Of a stretch of DNA of 64,000 nucleotides, positions 1 to 11,477 are shown in pieces; within the stretch, counting starts at the first letter, position 1, and each line of letters begins with the position of its first letter. The translations under genes and the position numbers were made by a program. The notes beneath the pieces were generated by a model. The model was given only the letters and a program-made list of their open reading frames with translations. It searched no databases and was not told the origin of the DNA. The DNA is taken from assembly GCF_910592395.1 (NCBI RefSeq), contig NC_088326.1:5587001-5651000 (forward strand), given 5' to 3'. This DNA comes from Lineus longissimus (taxonomy: Eukaryota; Nemertea; Pilidiophora; Heteronemertea; Lineidae).

Positions 1-384
1 ATGAAAATAAAATTGTCGATTTGTTCTTGGTTTGAAAACGCATAGGAAATTCAGTTTTGAAGCTTTCAACGAGTTTCAGGTCGAAGTACAAACCTGTAAC
101 AATCTATTCTAACTAGATGATGACAGCTCCCTCTATCTTCTTTGGCTCTGTGATTATAGCACCATTCCTGTCGTCATCACCTTGGCCTGCATCTGGTATC
201 AGACGATTGAATTGAACATTCTGATACAAGCCTCCCTGTAGGAGCCGCCACAGCCTCCGTCCTGTGCTGATAGAGAGACATAAACTGTGTGGAGTAACCA
301 GTCATAGCACCAATCATGTCCTGATCTGATAAGATATCCTGCTCGGGGCGACTTCACATTCGAGCGCCTATGGCAAGACGTGTG
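1..384. other. unassigned, no gene seen
   Basis: No reading frame with recognisable protein features and no clear repeat. Ordinary intergenic or intronic DNA as far as I can see. Confidence 0.4.
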
Positions 385-635
385 TCCAATAATTAAGGAA
401 ACCTAGTTTTCAGTAAGAAAACCTGGTTTCCTTTAAAAACGTAGTTTAATGGAAGAAAACCATGTTTTATTCCACGAAATTAGGCTTTTATGGAAGAAGC
501 ATATTAGGTTTCTTATAAAACCCAGTTTTCTTGATCAAAAACCAAGTTTTTTTGCAAGAAAACTACGTTTAAAAAAAGTAAACTATGCTTCTTTAATAAA
601 AACCTAGTTTCGTAGAAGAAAACTATAGATGTTAA
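385..635. repeat. array of degenerate AAAACC-TAGTTTT palindromes
   Basis: About ten near-copies of a short palindromic word of the type GAAAACCTAGTTTTC follow each other at irregular spacing (for example near 405, 425, 460, 525, 555 and 605). Each copy can pair with itself or with a neighbour. The region is AT-rich and shows no coding potential. It could be a decayed satellite or part of a fold-back element. Confidence 0.55.
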
Positions 636-987
636 TTTGTTATCGAAATAAAAAAGAAAATCTCCAATGGTTGTTGCGTGATTTTAGTCACAAAATACAT
701 GCCTCGAATAGTTTAACTCCTTTAGTAGCGATTGTTAGGCTAATAAGCGCGCAGCAGAAAAGCCGAATGCTTTTCTGCGAAGCGCTACTATGGTTAACGT
801 GCATATACGACGTATCCAATGTAAACAATGTTTCTCAAGTCCATGGATTCGTTTCAAATATGGCTTAAATTTGACTTAAAATGGCCGCCAGAAGAGATAA
901 ACGCGCGAATGAAGCAACTCGACTATTCTGAGCTCCGAGAGAGAACCACACGATTATTCTCACTGTTTTTTAATCAAACTTCAATTT

Positions 988-1018
988 CTGGGGGGTTCGG
1001 GGGGGGGTTTCCCCCCGA
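988..1018. repeat. G-run/C-run hairpin, copy 1
   Basis: A G-rich run, TTT, then a C run, able to form a short perfect stem. A second copy with the same layout is at about 1898-1932, which suggests both are parts of one dispersed repeat family. Confidence 0.45.
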
Positions 1019-1897
1019 CATATAGTGTTTTGATTTTTGAGACTTTAGTAATAATATCCAAAAGACGCTTAAAATGGATATAATCCCGAATAATCAAGCA
1101 AAAACCGGGCAGGCGTTTCGAGAAAAAACAATTTTTGTTGAGATTTCAATAAACCTTTTGAACGAATTCCACATGGGCCGTGGTGGGATCCGAAGACCCC
1201 TTAAGGAGGAATGTATGTTTTTATGGGGTACTATTGGTTTTGCAGATCTTCTGGTTTTTCTACCGAATAATCAATATTCACTAGCAGGCTTTTTATGCTC
1301 CCAGGTATGAAGAGGGTTCTATGTTCCTCAGATTCTTTGTTCATCAGTCTGGTGTTCCTCAAGAGTCAAGTGTCTTCCAGTCTCTTGGCCTGCAAAAACC
1401 CTTTCCAACCAATTTTTTATGCATCAACCATTCGGCAACATGTTGGTGGGGGAAAAACCTGATCCCTGACCCCTTGAATCGGTTGCCCAGGTCCGACCAC
1501 AAGCAATTGTCTCAAGGAAGCCACCAGTACGACCTCTTGGTAGTCTTGCCAATATCATGCCAGTGAAAAGGAAGGGTAATGATGGTTGAGGGTTGCAGTA
1601 AGGGTACCATCAAAGGAGTACCTCTTCCTCGCTCTGGGTTAAACGTGTCAAAGGACTGCACCATCATGAAGGTTTGGAGGTTCCACTCAAGCGCCCCGGG
1701 GTAAGCAGCTCAGAAGGACTTATTGAGAGGCCAATAGGGGGGTTGAGGGGCATTCCCCCAATGCACTAGCTAAAACATGTCAGAAGGACGGGGGTTGGGG
1801 GGGGGGGGCTTTCTTTTCCGGCTATTAATGATGATGGAGTTGAGTTACTGCTAAAGCGATACAAGGAGAAAACTGTCTATCAAAACAAAAAATTCCC

Positions 1898-1932
1898 AAC
1901 CAGGGGGTTTGGGGGGTTTTCCCCCCCCAACC
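1898..1932. repeat. G-run/C-run hairpin, copy 2
   Basis: Same layout as the hairpin near 988-1018: GGGGG, TTT, GGGGGG, TTTT, then a run of C. Homopolymer lengths may be affected by sequencing. Confidence 0.4.
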
Positions 1933-2699
1933 TAAAGGCGCTGCGCGCTTACTAGGGCACTGCACTGATAATATTAAGGGAATGTTCTAAAACCCCTACA
2001 AGACAAAGAATGCCCATCACGTCATATAGCACGGGAAATTAAATAATCAATGTTGTCTCTCAAATGCTCTGTTAGGAGTTCAGAGCTTAATCAGGTATCA
2101 TTTTGTTCGTCTTGGTAATATATTTACTTTGAATCAATAACAGTATCTGAGTTCAGGAAACTTTTACCCACCTTTTTGAAAAAAACTTGAGTTTTCTTAA
2201 TTTCTGAAGATCCACGTTCTTAGTCTTTTTGAGTTCTTTGTTACACTGACATGTTGAAAGGTTTACAATGCAGATGTGGTGTACGGCGGTCTCACCGATA
2301 GCCTGTAGGTCTCGAGAGTTGATTGTGACACGAGGCGGTCAGCATGTGACACTGCCTAATAAAATTGTGGCACCAATCCCACACATGCATCTAGAGGACA
2401 TGCTGTGACAGGAGAGGGCCAGGCCCGAGTTTCATTCATACGATGTATCACTGTCCTGTCGTCTGCCTTGTACGTCTAGTGGACATATTGTGACACCAGA
2501 GTACCTGACTGACGGTTTAATAGGTCTTCTCCTTGACAAGGTCCGTGTAGTGTCAGTGATAGAATGTGATATTTTCTGCTCCTATTAGTAATGACTCCAG
2601 GACGTTACTAGTATCACGTCATGTGGGCCTGACCAATTGTTAAGTGTTATATCTATCGATGTTGGTATACTGCAGTGACTCTGTGCTAAGGATCTTATG

Positions 2700-3960
2700 T
2701 CATGCCATATTTTGAAATTTCGAGATGGCCTGTCAGATGTTTGGTTAATACTAATAAAATGAAATTGTCATTTATGGCGCAAACTTTCCAGAAAAGAGTC
2801 CTGTTCAAGTGCGCCCTCTCATATGTAGTAGTTCTGTCTGTAAAGTTCAGTTTTTATCTGTCTCCTGAATGCATCGCAAGTATTGTTTCTGTTTTTACTG
2901 CTTAGGCTATTCCATATCCTAGGGGATCTTCTGGAGAAAGCTCGGCCTCCAAACTTAATAGTGTTGAACCGTGGTTCAACGAGGAGAGCCTGTGCTTCTG
3001 ATTTCAGGGGCCTGGCTGGTGAATACAGTTTTAGCAGTTCTGTGAAGTATACTGGCGCACTGCCATTGATACATTTGTGGACGAGTGTTAGAATTTAAAC
3101 TATATTCGTGCTCGAATAGGTAGCCAGTGAAGCTCCTTTAGTATTGGCGTAATGTGAGCGCGTCTTCGTACTCGCATTACCATTCGGCGGCACTGTTTCG
3201 GACCCCTTGTAGCTTGTGCAAGAGTTCCTCGTTGATGTTAAACAGCATAGCATTGCAATAGTCTAGCCTTGATAAGACTAACGCTTGGTCGAGTGTTCTG
3301 ATGGCATCCTTCGCGAGGCAGTTTCGTGCATTTGCGATGTTGCGCAAATGGAAAGTTTCCTGAACAAACAACTGAATTGACATGAGCCATCATTGAGAGT
3401 GTCGAGTCAAAAATAACTCCCAGGTTTCATACTCGACCACTGGCAACACTATCTGTCACCCCAGCTACAGAGATTGATTCGATGCACAACGCCAATAGAC
3501 GTTGCTGCGTGCCAAACAGCTAAATATCAGTTTTAACTGGATTTCCTTTGAATACGTTTTCAGTGAGCCTGTCCTGTGGACCACAGACATATATTTCAAC
3601 GTGTGTGCAAACATACCGCACTTCCTCTGCCTGAGCATCTCGGATGCGACGAATTGCTGTGTATATTTGATTATCGTCAGCAAAGCCATGTCTTGCCATT
3701 GGATCTGCACTGATAAGATGCCCAAGTGGTAGCTATAGCACATGTATCAGAAAGAGGAGCGGCCCGAGAACTGAGCCATGCGCCCCACTCCGTCCACAAG
3801 AAGACTAGCAGCAGATATTGTTCCCTGTGAATAATAACGTATCGGTATCGTCCCGACAGGTATGATCTGAACAACTTGGTTATGATGATGTCTTCTCTAC
3901 GTGTCTTCAGAGACGTCATGACGAGCATTCTTTAGTTGGTTGCTACACTGCCTTCTAGTA
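2700..3960 (-). pseudogene. LINE reverse transcriptase 3' fragment (CR1/L2-like)
   Basis: Read on the minus strand, the frames joined across several frameshifts and stops give the second half of a non-LTR reverse transcriptase. The catalytic box FADD lies near 3675-3688, inside HGFADDNQIY. Downstream comes a segment with SRLDYCNAML near 3250, then HWLPI near 3130 and a WNSL segment near 2915, an order typical of the C-terminal part of CR1/L2-group ORF2 proteins. The endonuclease and the start of the RT are missing, as expected for 5' truncation during target-primed reverse transcription. It is multiply broken and cannot be active. The clade is inferred from motif style only. Confidence 0.8.
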
Positions 3961-5310
3961 CTTTGACGCCTCTATGAGATATCAAAACAAGGAAAAGAAA
4001 GCAGATTACCTGAGCGACGATCATTTGATGTCATCTTCAGGGCTGGCAGAACGGTGCTTTTGTAAGCTAAAGGACGGATGTTCGAAATTATCATCAGTGT
4101 TTGTCACCTCTGTTCGGTTGCGGGTCATTTAGAACCCAAGATGGTTTATTTTGTTACAGCCTGTATGCTGCTAGCCTTTGTGGACGCCAGTGAGACTTGT
4201 TTACAAACACGGTTTAGATTAGGCCTATGCATTTACTTACTTATGAAAGCGCAAAGGTTCATTTCTGGCAGAGTTTTCTATACTCAGCCATTCGTGTACA
4301 GAGCTCTGTGGTTTGCAGACCAGAATAACGTTTGCTCCTGTTTCTCCTTCTTGGACAATTTACTCCAAGGTTCGACGTTTGTGATTAATTCTTTTCAAGC
4401 CTAATAAAATATATAATTGAAAGAATGCTTTTCTAACTGTGTGTCGGGCTACGTGTCTCGCGGGATATTTCAAACTATGTATTGGCACAGTCGTACATAG
4501 ACTCGTGCACATGTGATACAGCTATATCGTAACGTCGTTTAAAACAAGTCTCTGGCGGCCGCAAGGAAGAGCACTTTACGTGTACGTGTACTCGTACGTG
4601 TTGTCGTACTTCCTGTTAGATACATGTATATGTACTTCCTGTTTGATGTGTACTTTCTGTTTGTCATTCAAGGCCTTCGTAAACCGTGACTTTTCTTTGT
4701 CACTCACTTCCGGTACCGGACTTACACTCATCCTATTCTTCTTCGTGCCGTCATCTCTACATGTACATGACTGTGTTTCTACTGGCGGATGTGTCTTTCA
4801 GTTATAGACGGATCGAACTGTTCCTAGCATTCAATGAGCTCTGGTGTTGACAATTATAATCTGTTTATGTTTACCTAACTTGTTCCTGTTATTGTAAATA
4901 AATTGTGTTTGTGTCAAAAACAGCCTTGAAGTTTTGTTCTTGGGGAAAATATTGGGTGTTTTATGTAGCTACAGTACAACCCCCGAGGCCCTTCACACAG
5001 CTCTTCATGCTACCTACCAGACAGCCATGGATTCGTCAATGTTTCCAATTTCATTATACTTTTCAAAGCAAATCACCAATGCAATTGTTAACAGCTAAAC
5101 TATTATTGATGCTCAGAAGCTCTTTAACTCAGAATTTCAGCCTGATTAATACTTTAATTATACACGTGCCACTGTATGTTACTGCATCTCCAGAACCTAT
5201 TAAAACAGATCAGAAGACAGTCTGTCAGATTTTCTGATTGATAGATTGTAACACAGTATGATACACGTCTTTTAGACACCGTTTGGCCAGTGCAGCCTAC
5301 GTGGGCACCC
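3961..5310. other. unassigned
   Basis: No supported gene. A frame from the ATG at 4141 to 4404 begins with a hydrophobic stretch like a signal peptide and its stop overlaps an AATAAA, but nothing else supports it (see rejected items). 4575-4800 is rich in TGTACTT-type sequence. Confidence 0.35.
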
Positions 5311-5753
5311 AAAGCCCGCAGCACACTAGCCGCCAACTTTGGCGACAAGAAGCGTTCAGCTGACGCCTCTCGACGCCGAAGTTGGCGGCCAGTGGATCCC
5401 GGTCAGAGCACACCTACCCAGAATCGGCGTCCAGTAGCGTCTTTCCGCAACTTTAGGCTGCCATTTTGAAATCATGTGACATCAAGACGCATACTGATTG
5501 GCCATAGCCTCGCCGCCGACGCCAATTCAGGCGGCAATCCGTAGCACACCTGGCTTCTTCTTGCGTTCAAACGCGGCGACACGCGTCAAAAATCAAACAT
5601 GTTAGATATTTGGCGTTTAGTTGCGGCAAGTGGCGGCAAGTGGCGTTCGCCGACGCCGTTCGTAGCAGACTAGGGATTTTTCAGGCGTTCAGGACTCTTG
5701 CGCCAAAAAGCGCCTGTGAACGCCGAAGTTGGCGGCTAGTGTGCTACGGGTTT
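5311..5753. mobile_element. 443-bp MITE-like element with ~33-bp terminal inverted repeats
   Basis: The left end (5311-5344) and the reverse complement of the right end (5721-5753) match over about 33 bases with two or three differences; the shared core is GCACACTAGCCGCCAACTT. The interior is rich in further GGCG/CGCC words in both orientations, has no coding frame, and is more GC-rich than its surroundings. This is the form of a non-autonomous DNA transposon. I could not identify a clear target-site duplication, so the superfamily is open. Confidence 0.75.
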
Positions 5754-8700
5754 AAACGATTAGGAGTAATGGACACAGCGGAATGCTAGTGCCAGGTAGC
5801 AGTAGTGCAGACACCAGTCCACATCCTTCAGGTTGAACGCAGAAGAAGAAGTAGAAGACGAAGACACTGTTTGACGGGTTTTTAGAGTTAGTGACATTGT
5901 CTTCGTCGGTATGTTGGTCTCAGACAGGCAGGAAATTGAGAGGTAAAAGTAAAGTCTTAAAGGTACGGTATTATAATTGTTGAAGAAACACTATTAGTTG
6001 ATGTATTACAAGTCCAGTGGAACTAACATATGTCTTCGACGTTTCATTGCAGCGCTTTGATACAATTTACTAGGGTACTTTGGTACATGTGATAGATCAG
6101 CCTTTCTGACATTCCCAATACCGCTGAAGATGTTCGACCTCCTTTAAAAAGTAGACAAATTGGAAGAAGTTATTCAATAAGTTGTACCATTTATTTAGCA
6201 GATAAATTGACATTTCAAAGACAGATTCATAAGAATCTCACAGATACAATGCAACCTAGTCCCTTTTTAGATGACATGGCTGTTATCTGTGCCAACAAAA
6301 ATGCGCAATGGCATTCAATTTAAGTTACATGAAATGTAGAACTCAACATACTGTTACTTGTAAAACGTAGTGTTGTAAAACGGACACAAGGCATGATCAG
6401 ATAGATAACAAGCTACAAGCTAATTATTGCCAATAGATCGAAAGGCAGTCTCATTCAAAGTACTACAATAACGCTAGACAACCATAATTAGTTAAATACA
6501 TTTTTACTCCTGCCCGGCCGCCTCTAGAAAATACACAAAAACACAACGTTTTGCGAAATTGAACTTACAAGTTAAATTCTCTGCATGGATGTTCCGTGCA
6601 GGGTAAAGGGTAGACATATTATTGCTACAACCTTTTTGTAAGTAAGCCCCTATTAATATACATTTCTATCTCAAATACAGCCTTCTGTGAAAGGAAATAT
6701 ATATTGTTCTGGTCCGATGAATATGATATCACCCCCGGCCGCAGGGAGGATGATAACAAATCGGAGGATATTACGTCATCAGGCATAACATCAGTTTTTA
6801 CGTACCGGGTAAGCTATTTTGCTTTATTTTATTTGTCAAATATGGTGCGGGGGTTAATGGTGGATATGTAATAATGATAATTTAATTCAACACCAACCAT
6901 GTAACATCGAAACAGGTGATGTTCCCGACTTATAATATTCAACAATAATGTCACATAAATACCTAAAACTGACATCATCATGAAATACAGCACAAAAAAA
7001 CAACTTATTTACAATACAACACAACACAACACAATTACAAAATATAACACAGTTCAGCACCGTCAACTCGATCAAACGCGTCCTCTCAAAGTCACCTGCT
7101 GTACAAAATAATGCAGGATCACTGTGAACCATTATGTTCCGCCTTGTTAAGGTGATCGACACTTTGTCTACACTCTAAAATATTGGTTTGTTTTTTTCGT
7201 CCAGGATTTGGCCAGAGATCCCGCCAGCGAATGAGGTAACGCCAGGAGATCATTATCAAGTCAACGTAAATATTGATATATAACTCAAATCATGCAGAGA
7301 GGCACGTTTACAACTTTTAACAGTACGTATTTTAAAGATTTTAATCTCGAAGAACAATTTTTACCCCTTGCCCACTCCTTTGGGGAATTCGAATGAGCAA
7401 CTCAGTCGGCAGTTCGAAGTCGGACCAAATTTCTAGATTTGATCCGATTACGCATGCGCATTGAAATTACGTAATCAATGTAACCAAGCCGTAACAGAGG
7501 GATACTTATTTACACGCAAGCATGACCGGAAGCAAAATCTGACAGTTTTGTTTGAACTTCAGCCGCCTGCGATCCTGATTAGTCCGATCGCGAGCTGGAA
7601 TGTTCATTGTTCGTCACCAGATCAGAGGTTTCCTGCAGACGTACTGGTGATGACAAAAAGGTTAATACCTGTTGACCCTTCTTCGTATATATACCTCAAA
7701 CCCATTAATTTTCGCGCCGTTCTATTTTTGCGAATCGCGAAAATTTCTAAAGGAAACATGTAATCGTTGCAGTTTTTCCAGTCGAAAGTTTTTTTTCGCA
7801 TATTATCTAGGTTATTCGCAAAATACGCGAAAATAAAACGCGCACAAAAATGGCAGTAGATGTGGTAATTCCCAAAAATTTACAATAAACTATTTTGATC
7901 ATAACATAATACGATATGACCATTTAAGGGTAATATAAATCAATATACAAACATGTAGGCCAGTCTATAATATTATAAAGGCAGGAGGAAAAAGATAACT
8001 ATAAAATAGTTATGTTTACTAATTCATTTTAGGAGTGTATATTACACTCTAGTAGATGCCCGGCACACTCATTTAAACTGAACGATGGTGTCATATCATG
8101 CATGTTTCCTATTTATCCAACGACGCATGATTATTTGTGGATAAAGACAATTAACAAGCGAACCAAAGTAGTTTAATTGAAAAATATATACACCATCCAT
8201 ATGCAGGAATTGCGTTCCGTATCGGCGCATATCCGGATGGACGCGGTTCGGTCAACTTGGAAATCAAAATTTCGTAAGGCAACTGTAGTGATGCATATTA
8301 TTAGGAAAACGACCCATCAAATAGCTCCTTACTGAGAAGAAAGCAGCATGACCCCCTCCCCCTTGGGTTATATATATGTGAATTCTTGCCATATACAACT
8401 ACTGAACGACCATTAAATGTATTGTATGAACACATTTAAAACTATGGCCTGTCGCGGCTTGTTTTTATTTTAGTTAAGACGAGAAAAACTTACCGCTAGA
8501 ACCCTTTTTAGTCACATGCCTAAACACTATTTTATAAACTTGTTACTTGAAATTCATAGTATTTACTGCGCAATCAGCATGCAAAATAAGCATGATACTT
8601 TTACTTTATAGTATATACTACCAATAGTAGAAGCACCAAGTGTGTATTCGTCTGGTGTTTACTCAAAGAGTAGTAAATATTTCAATCAACATTGCATAGA

Positions 8701-9112
8701 ATGAAGAAAATCCACGGTACATCTCAGAGTAAATACTTTAAATCCTAAGGTATCCAGGCCAACTTTGGAAGTCAAGCACAAATGACATACTTCTCTGAAT
8801 GGCAGCATATAAGAAAGTTTGAGGACGAGGACGAGTAATTAGAAATATCATGTCCAAATACCAACATCCTGTCTAGTAAATCAAATCTGAATCATGGTTT
8901 GATGAAGAAAACGCTCTTGGATCTCCGGGGAATAAAATGATCAGATGCCACATATTTCAAGTAAATGTATAGCGCATTCACCAGTTTTTTCATTGCTACA
9001 ACATGTATGACAGAAATGACAAAAGGGGCATCATAAGTAAGCTTATCATAACCCCTGTCAAGGCTTCTACCACTAGTGTCCAGTGTCAAATCGTCAGTGC
9101 CAATCAGATTGC
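5754..9112. other. unassigned intergenic or intronic DNA
   Basis: About 3.3 kb without a supported gene. Between about 7705 and 7845 words of the type TTTTCGCG / CGCGAAAA occur several times in both orientations, as in some short inverted-repeat elements. CGGCCG words occur near 6515 and 6738. No frame has recognisable protein content. Confidence 0.4.
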
Positions 9113-9176
9113 TGGGTTAGGGGGTTAGGGTTAGATTTAAGGTTAGGGTTAGGTTTAGGGTAACGGTTAGGGTTAG
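9113..9176 (+). repeat. interstitial telomere-like (TTAGGG)n block
   Basis: About 64 bases made of TTAGGG units, several exact and others with one extra or changed base. TTAGGG is the telomere repeat of most animals. The block is short, degenerate and embedded in ordinary sequence, so it is an interstitial site and not a chromosome end. Confidence 0.85.
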
Positions 9177-9363
9177 ACATATATTAGTGTATACAATACA
9201 ATGCAATACACGTCTGTCGATTTGGTAGGCGACGGACCTCCCACTGATGATAAATAAGCTGACATCACGTACAGTTGTGAACAAAAATCCAAGACTAATA
9301 TAGGTCGATGATTTGATTGAGCGCCTCTTACACACCTATAGCTACTTGGCACAATTTCTCATA

Positions 9364-9560
9364 ATTGTGACCCGTCATCACAGCAAAAGTGGGCGCATGT
9401 CGCTCTGAGCTTGGCAGGTTGAGACGGACTGTTTGTTCATTTCTCTGTTTTCTGACTTTTGTGAAATATGAGCTCATCAATTTCTGCAATTATCTCCTGG
9501 TGTCATTAAGACTCATCTTCTGTGTGACATGCGCCTGGTTTTGCTGTGACGGGTCACAAT
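9364..9560. mobile_element. 197-bp MITE with terminal inverted repeats
   Basis: The left end begins ATTGTGACCCGTCA and the right end is TGACGGGTCACAAT, exact reverse complements; the match continues inward through TCACAGC and a GGCGCATG segment for about 40 bases with some mismatches. No coding capacity. Superfamily not determined. Confidence 0.8.
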
Positions 9561-10617
9561 ACATGTTATATTACATACTATTTATGACGAGTGTTCCTGT
9601 GTAGAAGTGGAAAATCTATCTCTAGAAAAAGTGTCTGACAATACTGTACCGTCTATAGAGTCTATGAACGTCAATAGCTCAGAGAACGAAGCGCATAATA
9701 TAATCCTGTTTGATCCCCGGAATTTCTTCCTTATGACATTTCGAACTTTCACACCGGGTCATTTATGATACAACAGTGGTGTCTAATAATGATATACATG
9801 TAGTGATATACGCCGCTGGCACAAACACAATGGCGTTACGTATTTCGTTTAACTTGAGTTCCCCGATTTGAAGAACTCGTAACATCTCATCCGAACACTC
9901 AAGTTAAAAAAAATATTCAAAATACTTCTTTGCCAGAAGCGGAGAAAGTATGAACAAAGAAAGAGCCATATAAGCAGCGAAATACATACAGATTTTCTTT
10001 ATTTTTTTTATTTTTTCTTCTTCATAAACTGCAATTTAACATCCCCACCAACATACACACAGAGCATCATTTCATGCATAAGAGTTGATTATTAAATATT
10101 TACAACATCTAGGCTACATACAATTTGAATATTTTACATCCATTTATCTTCATCCATCTACAGCAGTCCCGGGTCAGACTGATCATGATCTAACAAAGTT
10201 ATTTGTTTTACCAAAAGCTGAGTAGTGAGAGGTTGTATATATTCACAACATCTTGTTTTGAATATTTTACATCTACAGGAGTCCCAGGTCACACTGATCA
10301 AACAAAGTTTTTTTTGTCATCAAAAGCTTAGTCCTCCTTCCCGTAGAACTTATCATTGGACGCGTCCAGATGGTAAATACACTCCCGTCTCCGCATTTTG
10401 ACTTTCAAACCTCATGAATAGGTCACCCTTCAGATGCATTGCACCCTTCGAGATCGAAGCGCCCCATTAGAATATGCCGCAAGCATCATATTCTCAACAT
10501 TACCTGAGCACGAATTTTTATTGGTTGTTATTCTACCGATGGAGGAGAAACCATGAGTTTTCTATAGCGTCCACACTGTGATCGGCAATTGGCGTTATAT
10601 CATTTAGTACATGCTTC
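9561..10617. other. unassigned; possible 3' flank of the ankyrin gene
   Basis: No gene on either strand. A TTTATT word on the plus strand near 9997 (AATAAA on the minus strand) could serve as a distant polyadenylation signal for the minus-strand gene upstream of it, but this is only a possibility. Confidence 0.3.
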
Positions 10618-11160
10618 TGCTATAGCCGTGACGAATTGACAGAGAAAGGTTAATCAAGAGGTTCCGAGACCTCTACACTGGCCTCAGTCCCAAGTCGCTC
10701 ACCAACCGGCCCTATTGCCGTGACGGATTGACAAAGAAAGGTAAATCAAGATGCTCCGCGACCTTACACTGATCTCAGACCCGGACAGCTCATCAACAGG
10801 CCCAATATCCGTGACGGATTTGCCAAGAAAGGTCAATCAAGAGGCTCCGAGACCTCTACACTAGCCTCAGACCCAGTCAGCTCATCAACAGACCCTATAC
10901 CCGTGACGGATTGACAAAGAAAGCTCAATCAAGAGGCTCCGAGACCTCTACACTAGCCTCAGACCAAGTCAGCTCATCAACATACCCTATAGCCGTGACG
11001 GATTGACAAAGAAAGCTCAATCAAAAGGCTCAGGTACCTTACACTGGTCTCATGCCCAGACCGCTCATCAACAGGCCCTATAGCCATGACGGATTGACAA
11101 AGAAAGGTCCAAGAGGCTACGAGACCTTCAACTGACCACAGGCCCTGACCGCTCATCAAT
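10618..11160. repeat. six-copy tandem repeat, ~92-bp unit
   Basis: Six successive units begin near 10618, 10712, 10803, 10895, 10987 and 11078. Each contains CCGTGACGGATTGACAAAGA or a close variant, then TCAATCAAGAGGCTCCGAGA-like sequence, then CAGCTCATCAACA-like sequence. Units differ from each other at a modest number of sites and the last is shorter. The array lies 320 bp downstream of the stop codon of the minus-strand ankyrin gene and may be part of its 3' untranslated region. Confidence 0.9.
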
Positions 11161-11477
11161 GTAAAGTTGTTGCCTCAACATGCGTAAGATTCTCTTCTGT
11201 ATTCAACTCTTCGGAATTTTCTGTTGATCCTGTGTGTTCTACTATAGCCTCTCCATAACCTTGTCTCTCTTTTGCCAGCGGTCTTACATCTTCACCTGAA
11301 ATCTGTCTCTTCTTCAAATGAGAAATTGCTCCTTGTGGGCTGACAGTACATCTACTAAGAATGTTTGTGTCAAGTTCAATCAAATCTGAGCCCATCGATC
11401 GTCAGCCTCAGGTTGATTGTTCAATCATACTCGATCTATGACTATGAGCTTGCCCCACTGCTCTCTCTCTCTTATGA
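11161..11477 (-). other. 3' flank / probable 3' UTR of the ankyrin-cGLR gene
   Basis: Sequence directly after the minus-strand stop codon. A CT/GA dinucleotide run (11459-11471) follows the stop by a few bases. A 79-codon minus-strand frame (11156-11395), hydrophilic and rich in Glu, starts 80 bp after the stop; I see no domain and no splice signal tying it to the gene, so I do not call it coding. Confidence 0.4.

Larger units (their letters stand above)
636..2699. other. unassigned, with two G/C hairpin tracts
   Basis: Several open frames of 60-80 codons occur but none has recognisable protein sequence. Two related homopolymer hairpins, a run of G followed by TTT and a run of C, lie at about 988-1018 and 1898-1932, and a pure G run lies near 1796-1808. 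Around 2390-2500 a degenerate motif containing GGACAT and GTGACA recurs. No gene supported. Confidence 0.4.

Noticed and set aside
4141-4404. Short frame with signal-peptide-like start and an AATAAA at its stop
   Set aside because: The hydrophobic start is short, the rest has no recognisable sequence, and frames of this length are expected by chance here.
10977-11395. Minus-strand frames after the ankyrin gene stop as extra exons
   Set aside because: One lies within the tandem repeat; neither has clear splice sites linking to the gene.
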